Source: Topomyia yanbarensis
Lineage: Eukaryota > Arthropoda > Insecta > Diptera > Culicidae
Direction: 5' to 3'
Length of the DNA: 64,000 nucleotides
Assembly (NCBI RefSeq): GCF_030247195.1
Contig: NC_080672.1
Span: 83,450,113 to 83,514,112 of the forward strand
A program made the position numbers and the translations under genes. This document shows positions 56,549 through 64,000 of this stretch, in pieces. Under the pieces are notes generated by a model. It searched no databases. It was not told the origin of the DNA and saw nothing but the letters and a program-made list of their open reading frames with translations. Each line of letters starts with the position of its first letter. Position 1 is the stretch's first letter.

Positions 56549-58917
56549 TTAAGATACCACATTCTTCTTTGGTCGTCCTCGTGGACGTTTTTTCAGAGCG
56601 ATTGCAGATGGCGCGGCTGTGGTGTTTGTCTGAGCGGAACAATTCCTGCAAAGCATTATTTTTCGTTCCGTCGAAAGGTCTTGCGTATTAAGACACTTTG
56701 CGCATAAAGCATGAAAATCAGTTAAAGAAGACCCGGCTTGATAATAGTGCAGAGAAACAGGATCATAGCATTTAAGCTTGGTGTTTTGGAAAACATTCTG
56801 AAATGGTTCCAAAGGTGCTCCACAAATATAAAGTTTTTCGTCTATATATTTATCTATCTCTGCTGCAACCGTTTTATCTATTGCGTATTTTGTATACAGC
56901 AGCCGTGGAAACTCACAATCTGTGCATATAACAATTTTTCGAGCCCTTGTGTATGACAATGGAAACGGTGGCTTTGGTTGCTCGGTAGTGCTTGAAGATT
57001 TGGAGTTTTGTTTGCTTGGTACATGGTCATCATTCGGTTCTGTTCCATGTACATCCGCAAAATCTTTGTATTTTTCCCCATCCGGTTGCGGAGTAGGGAG
57101 CCACATCAAGGAATTAAAAATGTCATTCGATAGTCGTATAGATTTATGAAATCTGCAGGAATCGTCAGTGCACTTTTTGACTTGAAACGAGTACGTTGTG
57201 CAACGAATATGCTTGTCAAAAAACTCGCGGAAGTACCCGATGTTCAAAACTTGACTTTTGCTAACTTTGCTGCTTAGATCGATTTCCGGCCAAATACGAG
57301 AGATTTGTTGTTTTAAGCATGTAATTTCGTGATCGTTTGCTGGTTCTCCAACAAAAACTTTCTCTCCTTTGTACGTCAGACTTTCTAATCGATGGGTAAG
57401 AACATCTAACGAATCCTTCAATCCATCGCGGGCTAACTTCCGATAGTCGACCTCAGGGTGCTTATCCTGTGCATTTCTCCATTGCTTTTTCGACAGCAAC
57501 GAACGCACTTTTTGCTCGTAGGAACCCAAATGATTTCGCGCAAGTGAAACACCGATTAAAGCTATATTCGCGGTGCTCATGAATCGTTCTGCTGGATTAA
57601 TGATTGAGAAATTTGGAGGCGTACGTACAGCACATAAGTAGTCCAAATCATGTTCCATAAATAGCGCAATGTAACTTAGAATCACTTGAATAGATGTCAC
57701 GTTGTGATCCGGACCGCCATCTGTGCCTATAAACACAATGGGATTTTTTCGATCTTCTTCATCAGCATACTTAACGAGTTCGGCTGCATGCCGAAAAGCA
57801 GTAGAAGTTTCGAAAATAGCATCTTTTAAGATGATTGTTGGCTTCCCTGCATACCACTCATTTGATAAAACTTTTGGAGGGGTGAGCTTAATCGAAACTG
57901 ATGGAATAATATGTTGGGGCACGTTATCGTGGTCCATTGCATTCAACCCTCTCTCGTCCAGACCAGCCATAAGCACCGCACGTTGTCTTCGAGTAGCACT
58001 CACCGGAGCACCAGCGTACCCAACAGGAATGGAAGACTTGTCGTCTAGGAAATACATTAAAGCATTTTCGCTAAAAAGACCTATGAAATGTAAAAAAAAG
58101 GTTTTTTTTACGTAGACTAAATTTTATAAATTTACCAGCCATCTTCTTCAAATATTGAAATTGTTTAGCACCATAGTAGTGATCCAGATGAAACTTATGA
58201 AGCGTTCTTTTCTGAATTCCAAATTTGATGTCGAAGCGTCCGTAGTAACGTTTTGCCACTTGTGAAGTGGAATTTCTTGGCGTGAATTGTAGCCGGAAGT
58301 ATTCATATGATGGAATAAAGTTTTTGTTCGAACCAGCAAACATTTCATCCATTTTCTTCTCACTGTTATCCATCAAGTCGCGCAAAGAAACACATAATGG
58401 CGAAATCCAGCAGGTTGATCCACGCCTTCTTTCCTCAGCTACCGCGAAATCGTTGTTTGCTATTATTTGCTCAACAGCGTTCCAAAAATTCGAAAACTTG
58501 TCTTTCTTCGATGCATGTGCCTCCTCGTCGATCGTCAAAGCTTCAGACAGGTCATATCCCTCTTCCAGTAGGAACTGTATCCCAGTTTCGATTTCGCTTA
58601 TATCTTCCTTTGTATACTCTTCACCATCTGAAAATGCCAAAATTTATAGATATTCATACTCACAGTCTAAGAAAAAGTGTACCTGTCGCGAATGAAACAA
58701 CGTCGCTCACTGTTTCAGAGGACCAATTAGCCGTTGCGCCGAACAATTCCAGTAGCCGTCTATTCTTGTCAAGTTTGACCCGCTCGTCGATATGCTTTTC
58801 AATGTCGGCAATTGTACACGCTAGCGCCGTTTCGTCGCGTTCTGTTGAGACCCTCCAGATGAATGTAGCGTTCGGTTTAAATGAACGATACAACTGAACA
58901 GCAAAACTGAAGTTCAT
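56549..58917 (-). CDS. Spliced transposase-like protein with D-D-E arrangement, Cys pairs and AT-hook
   Basis: Three exons, 58917-58683, 58627-58136 and 58080-56549, with 55-bp GT-AG introns; frame is kept, giving 752 residues without a stop. Candidate catalytic residues: MYFLDDKSSIPVG (D255/D256), FIGTDGGPDH (D363, with D367) and INPAERFMST (E407), each ending a likely beta strand as in RNase H-fold transposases. Cys pairs follow (CTDC, CAKC, CRNC), and the C-terminus has KKRPRGRPKK, an AT-hook. I know similar uncharacterised proteins with 'DGGPDH...NPAER' from other invertebrates, but no named family with certainty. A poly(A) signal (AATAAA at 56523-56518) lies 26 bp past the stop. The frame is open upstream of the chosen ATG to a possible acceptor at about 58970, so more exons (61.0-62.1 kb) may belong to it. 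Confidence 0.75.
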
Positions 58918-59238
58918 TCCAGAAATGTAATTATATTTTGCTCGCCGCTCCGATGGTGCAAAAAACTAGGAGTGGGTAATGTCCGGGACGTAACCGCGGT
59001 GTTGACGTAGGACTAAACTTGGGCATATCATATGACATTCATGGATAATTTGAGCCAATGCACTTTTTGAATGAATGTTTACTGGAAATTTCATGTCGAA
59101 TGAGATTGCCACATTCACTGATTTTCTAGGACTTGCAAAAACTTTCGGGTTTGTAGATTAATTTGATAAACATTTGCTTATATGAATCACTGGTAAATGT
59201 ACACAAGAATTGACAGGCGCAAACTTATTAAATGGAAC

Positions 59239-60006
59239 TTTCTAATTCAATTCTTTCTCCATTATGTTTTCATCCTAAAAAGAACGGTTTGTAGATAACT
59301 ATGTTTGGTGATACCAGACGAGAATCCTTGCTAACGATTCGAACCTTGCCCGAATTCGCTTCTGCTGCGTACATACACGAACATTCCCCTTTCGCAGCTC
59401 ACATCGAATGAGCATTGCATATCGGAATGCGATCTCTTTTATAAACTTCTTAGTGCAGATGGTAGTCCATCCCTTTGTGCGACAAATGAAAATATTTTCA
59501 TCATTCGTTTTGGCGTGGCATTCGCTTAGTAGCAGGGTTGCCACATTCACTAATGTTCTAGAAAGATTTGCATTGTAGATTAATTCGATAAACATTGGTT
59601 TATATGTGTCATTGATAATGTATCCTCAGTAACTCAATCCAAGTTATTAAAAGGAGCTTTCTAAATAAATTCTTTCTCCATTATATTTTCATCCTAATAA
59701 GAACGGTTTGCAGATAACTATTTTTGGTGATACCAGACTTTCTAATTCAATTCTTTCTCCATTATGTTTTCATCCTAAAAAGAACGGTTTGTAGATAACT
59801 ATGTTTGGTGATACCAGACGAGAATCCTTGCTAACGATTCGAACCTTGCCCAAATTCGCATCTGCTGCGTACATACACGAACATTCCCCTTTCGCAGCTC
59901 ACATCGAATGAGCATTGTATATCGGAATGCGATCTCTTTTATAAACTTCTTAGTGCAGATGGTAGTCCATCCCTTTGTGCGACAAATGAAAATATTTTCA
60001 TCATTC
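59239..60006. repeat. Tandem duplication of a 268-bp segment inside the element
   Basis: 59239-59506 and 59738-60006 are nearly identical, differing at a handful of sites; a third partial copy (59657-59737) lies between. The minus strand of each copy is open for about 66 codons, but the reading resembles no protein. A histone-like degenerate stem (GTTCTTTTTAGGAT) lies at the start of each copy. Confidence 0.85.
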
Positions 60007-60448
60007 CACATTCACTAATGTTCTAGAAAGATTTGCAAAAACCACCATTCCAAGCACGGCTAATTAATGCTTTTACAAAATCATTTCTATCAAAATTTAC
60101 GGTAAAATCTACGGAATCTACTACACAATTGTTTTAATTATTTCCCAACAAATCGCGCAAAAATCTGTTCCGTACAGCACAGCGCAAATAATTGACGTTG
60201 AAAAACAAATCGGCAACTTCAGCTGCCAAACACTTAGAAACGATCGAAGCATTTTTCCGTTAATATCACTTTTCTGACTCAAATTGTTGTAGGTATTTTA
60301 TTGCTTCCGTCCAATTGGTCAGTTTATTGGTTTTATCGCACATTTTTCGGATATTATTATAGAAAATAACTAACCCGATAAGAGGGAAGTTATTTTCCAA
60401 AGCACGAAATGGAAATTTCAATTGTAATTCTTCTGAGAACGATTTTGT

Positions 60449-60464
60449 GGTCCTAATAAGGACC
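60449..60464 (-). other. Histone mRNA 3' stem-loop, intact
   Basis: Minus strand GGTCCTTATTAGGACC fits the consensus GGYYCTTHTHARRRCC at every position. It sits about 20-30 nt past the end of the H3 pseudogene on the same strand, as in replication-dependent histone genes. Confidence 0.8.
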
Positions 60465-60480
60465 GTTTGTTGTGAATATT

Positions 60481-60770
60481 ATTTCGCCGTTTCCCGCTCG
60501 GCATGATGATTATTCGCTTGGCATGGATAGCGCACAGATTGGTATTTTCCAACAAACTAACCAGGCAGGCCTCACTGGCTTCTTAAAGGGCCATTACGGC
60601 TGAGCTCCGGAAGAGTAGGTTTTGAAATTCTGTGCAATCTCACGGACCAGGCACTGGAAGAGCAGCTTGCGAATTAGTAACTCTGTCCACTTCTGAGAGC
60701 AATGAATTTCACGCAGGGCGACGACTGTTCTTGGTTGGCAGCGATAAGGCAGTAGCTATGATTTGGTTGG
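60481..60770 (-). pseudogene. Histone H3 pseudogene
   Basis: Minus-strand frames read [38 protein letters not shown], then in other frames [28 protein letters not shown]3 reads [36 protein letters not shown], ... [16 protein letters not shown]. The N-terminal tail is largely lost and the last helix replaced. Stops and frameshifts show it is dead, yet its 3' stem-loop is perfect. It lacks introns, as H3 genes do. Confidence 0.88.
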
Positions 60771-61027
60771 TGGTCAAAATGCAGCTTCTCGTTGAGCAGC
60801 ACACGTACGTGTGTTCTGCTCTGTGGCTTACACACGTCTGGCTTTAAGAAAAACTGTGACACCCATATTTATAGGTTTTAGCATTAATGTTGATTCGCAT
60901 TAAAAGTAGTTTTTGAACTTTTTAAACAAGTTTTACATAGCAAACAAGTTATCAATAGCAAGCGTTGAACGTTTTCCTTTCGATTTATGAAACAAAATTA
61001 GTAATTCCTTGAGTAGGAGAAAAGTTA

Positions 61028-62123
61028 TTAGAGTTCAAAGTGTACGTAACGCATCCGTTTTGAAAATTTTGAAATGACACCCAGTATAGTAAAGAAAGAC
61101 GTAAGTCCTACGTCAAAAATAACATTCACAGCAGTGTAAACCGGGCAGGATAACAGCTCTTGCTCTAAGGCTTTATAGAGAACTTTCACAAGGCTTCCTC
61201 GTTTGGAATTTTGTTCGATAGTTCGAAGAGAACGGTTATTTCGACATGCGATTGCTGATACGGAATCTTCACGAAACGATTCGGCTCTGTTGAGATGGCG
61301 AATGTAGCCTGCAATCGAAGTTTTCAGGGAACTTATTTCATTTAGCACCATTTCCCATCCTTGTATACGAAGAAATGATTGCGATTCAAGTTCGGTTAGC
61401 CTTTCAAAGTGCTCTACTAGCTCAGTATTTTTCATTTGTGGTATATTTTTTTTCTTATGAGTGCCATAATACGTGACACGGAATGTCTCCCGGTCCTCTG
61501 GTTTGAAATGCAAAATTTCAGGAAGCTTTGACACACCAGGGGCTGTTGCAAATTTTTCCCACTGTCCATCTAAATACCATAAGATGGAAACGACCGTCGA
61601 CATAAACATTTCCTATCCCTTTTTTGAAAAACTCGAAACCCAATTTTGCGCTGTGCCATATAATCGATCAGACTATTATATATTCCATCACGTCCACTAT
61701 TTCCGTGGCGTTTTTGAGGAAGCTGAACTAAAGATGCTTGGCTCATAAGTTGTTCAAATGCGTTTTGCTTCGAGTTGGACGGAACTTGAATCTCGTCACT
61801 GAGTATGCATACTATTTTAGAGCACGATCCGATGGTGGAAACGGCATCTGATATACACGCAACAAGTGAAACTTCAAACAAATCGTTCAATGCAAAAGAT
61901 TTGCTGCCAATATACAGTTTGGATACTTCGTAACTTTCAGATGGGTAGCAGCTCATGATGTCCTTGATTAGATCGACGATTCTGCATCCCATCGGTGCCG
62001 AGACGATCGATTGTTTGACCAGTTTTCCTCCACGTTCGATTTTGACAGCCACCGGATTGCTTTGATCCTGAAAATTCATGTACTATTAGATATTATACAT
62101 TGTTGTAAGTATGCACTTACCAT
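61028..62123 (-). pseudogene. Upstream part of the transposon gene, one or more frameshifts
   Basis: A plausible start exon ends ACCAAAATG at 62121, followed by a 53-bp GT-AG intron (62120-62068), so the protein begins M|DQSNPVAVKIERGGKLVKQ. It continues open for about 150 residues (SYEVSKLYIGSKSFALNDLF; GRDGIYNSLIDYMAQRKIGF). Near 61600 the frame changes; the next frame gives ILWYLDGQWEKFATAPGVSK, HFKPEDRETFRVTYYGTHKK and a helical region ending near 61100. Same strand as the 752-residue gene, 2 kb downstream. I think both were one gene interrupted by inserted histone DNA, but a separate ORF is possible. No domain recognised. Confidence 0.5.
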
Positions 62124-63881
62124 TTTGGTGATACGACTCACTGAAATGTTATTTAATACAATCAATTTTACTATAAAAAACAATGACGCATTAAAAATTT
62201 TAAGCGTTAGAAATTTCACGTGCTGTCGAATCTGATTTTTTTAATCGATAGTCAATCAATATAAAAAAGGTTGGGCAGAATATATGGTTCACTGATGTTG
62301 GTCACAATGTAAAATTGTGAAGGTGGACACATTTGTAATTTTTTAGTTTGCCAATATTTTTCTCACTCTATTGACCCATGGACCCGATAAATGACTCGAA
62401 AAAAAATACTTTTAGGATGTCTTATTTAACGTTACTTACATATGTTCAAACACGAATAAACCAACTGAAAAATATGACGATAGTTAAAATGTGATCCAGA
62501 ACATCATCGCTAGAATCAACAATATCACGAAAGAAAATACATTCAAGACGTATAGGTGAATTCATTTATCAATTTTTAAATGTCAATGTTTTCGGCTTGC
62601 ATGGTTGGGTATGGTGATCGGGTCCGCGCAATGTAGAAACACGTTAAAAAATCTGACAAAAAATATCTTTACTTCCTGTATGCCGCACCGAAACACAAAC
62701 CAAGTTGCAAAAGGTAGACTACAGATAAATCAACCGATACGAAATACTGAAATACTGCGATGGTTGTAAATAAAATGTCAGAAATCCTAATAGAAAAATG
62801 TACCCACCCTTACATTTTGTAACGAAACCCGGTCAAAAAAAAATGCGGACGAACATGGTCAGGCGATTTTAACAGTTTGACGTTTGACTCAACTCGCCTG
62901 TGCTAATTGCCCCTAGGAACAAATGCAATTTGCGAATGCGATTTAAAGGCAATTTTAACACTTAAACACAGAGAACAGACGTCCATCTTCAGCATTCAAC
63001 TTGTGTAAAATCTCTAACGGTTTCGAAGGTAGTTGGGATATCCAAGCCAGGTGCGCTACTGTCGTCATGTTTTTTTTTGTGGCTGAGTTCGACAGAATTG
63101 ACAGCGGATATTACTCTACCCAGTCAAGTTAGTCCGGAATTCCAGCTCAAATGCATCAACCGATAGAGTCAGAATCGGTTGTTTTCTTTGAGCAAAATTC
63201 CATACTGAATCCATTCAGGATTTGGAACCGGTTCCGGAATGGATTTGACGGATAGTTGGGATAGGTTGGTGTAGCGGTGCTAGTGTTTATCGTATATTAA
63301 TTCAAAGGCTTACACACGTTTTTTTAAATATTTTTGTTCGATCATGGAGGTCTGTTCCCTGTGACTTAGACATATTTTCTGGCGGTTGAAATGGACTTGG
63401 TTGTTTTTTTGCGTTTTTCAAACATGGTGGTTCATGTTTGGCTTAAACTCAAAATTGTTTTTTTAAACAATTGACGCGTTTTCGCTTGTATTTTGTTTGT
63501 CTAGTGCACTTCATTTAGCCAACGAATGTGGAAAATGTGGAATCGTGTGTAAGTATAGTGGATCAAAATCTCTGACCTAGAGTCTTAATGAAAGTCAGAT
63601 TGTGGTAAGTTTTGGTGTAATACCAATTTACCCCAGATATCAATCTGTATTTCTGTATCTGTATGAGGATAGGAGGAAAACTTACTTTCTGGCAAACAAT
63701 GTATAATATAAATGAGTGAGTGTAATTTCCAAAACTGCCATGATAGTGTTCAATATCGAAAAGGAAGATTTTATGAAAATTTAATTGTTGTTTTATTAAA
63801 CGTGACCATTTTTTTCTATTTAGGTGATTAAAAAAAATTATTTTCCCCCTCATATTTTTGAACGATTTTAAAGGGGGGGGT
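62124..63881. other. 5' region of the transposon, no gene seen
   Basis: AT-rich; probably promoter and subterminal sequence of the 7.5-kb element. A 107-codon frame at 63563-63886 ends in the terminal repeat and looks like chance. Confidence 0.4.
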
Positions 63882-63913
63882 GACATAATTTTAAAAAAAA
63901 ATTTGTGATGGCC

Positions 63914-64000
63914 TTATTTCATTTATTTTTTATTTTATTCATTTTGTTCATTTTATTCATTTTGTTCATTCCATTCATTTATTCATTTGATCCCTTTTAT
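63914..64000 (+). repeat. (ttcattttat)n array continues, right of the 7.5-kb element
   Basis: 'tattcattttgttcatttta' repeats in near-perfect form to the window edge; same strand as 55996-56406. Confidence 0.8.

Larger units (their letters stand above)
56407..63913 (-). mobile_element. 7.5-kb DNA transposon with 32-bp inverted ends and a spliced transposase-like gene
   Basis: The left end (56407-56438, GGCCATTACAAATATTTTT...) and the inverted right end (63913-63882, GGCCATCACAAATTTTTTT...) match at 28 of 32 positions, both finishing AATTATGTC. Just inside, both ends have homopolymer C/G runs (56465-56474, 63872-63880). Flanks TTATTTA and TTATTTC suggest a target duplication of about 7-8 bp. 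The interior carries one long minus-strand gene region (62123 to 56549). Nested older insertions include a histone H3 pseudogene. Superfamily unassigned; KDZ-type elements are one comparison to make. Confidence 0.7.

Noticed and set aside
59299..60011. Duplicated 66-codon frame as a real small gene
   Set aside because: Both copies arise from a recent DNA duplication, and the reading has no start context or known motif; could be coding, but nothing supports it.

Overview
This window is animal nuclear DNA, most likely from a culicine (Aedes-like) mosquito. That placement is an inference from style: short GT-AG introns of about 50-160 bp, insect-like orthologues, tRNA-headed SINEs, BEL/Pao, copia, R1 and RTE retroelements, many MITEs, and AT-rich spacers. 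Host genes occupy only a few kilobases and most of the rest is nested mobile DNA.

Host genes, left to right: the N-terminus of NRDE2 (1-338, minus, runs off the left edge); CtIP/Sae2 (6900-8589, plus, three exons); the NC2-alpha/DRAP1 subunit of the TBP repressor NC2 (23120-24876, minus, four exons, one intron an apparent U12-type AT-AC intron); a 61-residue single-pass membrane protein followed 109 bp later on the same strand by Tim10 (35491-36198, plus); and the last coding exon of a Magi-type PDZ scaffold (46347-46880, minus). Broken host copies: a C2H2 zinc-finger pseudogene (3.6-4.1 kb), SRSF7/x16 and TFIIH p52 fragments (28.8-31.0 kb), a histone H3 pseudogene with an intact 3' stem-loop (60.4-60.8 kb), and possible histone H4 3' ends in a tandem array (17.9-19.9 kb).

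Mobile DNA: a 1.4-kb element with 25-bp inverted repeats (1677-3078); two copies of one family with 11-bp inverted repeats and 9-bp target duplications (9927-13325 and 28458-31264); BEL/Pao fragments (13.3-16.4 kb and 38.5-39.5 kb); a copia element (25.75-32.25 kb) split by a hAT-like element and by the second 9-bp-duplication element, with a (TA)255 microsatellite in its LTR; two R1-like LINEs (36.7-38.5 and 39.5-43.1 kb); a 1.96-kb hAT-like element containing an RTE fragment (48421-50381); two SINE-like retroposons; several fold-back MITEs; and a 7.5-kb element (56407-63913) with 32-bp inverted ends that encodes a spliced 752-residue protein with a D-D-E arrangement and a C-terminal AT-hook.

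The observations most worth following are: (1) the 7.5-kb transposon and its unfamiliar transposase-like gene; (2) the element at 28458-31264, which carries genomic fragments of two unrelated host genes, one with its intron still present, in the manner of plant Pack-MULEs; (3) the AT-AC intron in NC2-alpha; and (4) the possible two-gene transcript of two mitochondrial-type small proteins. All homology calls were made by reading translations by eye; no database search was run.
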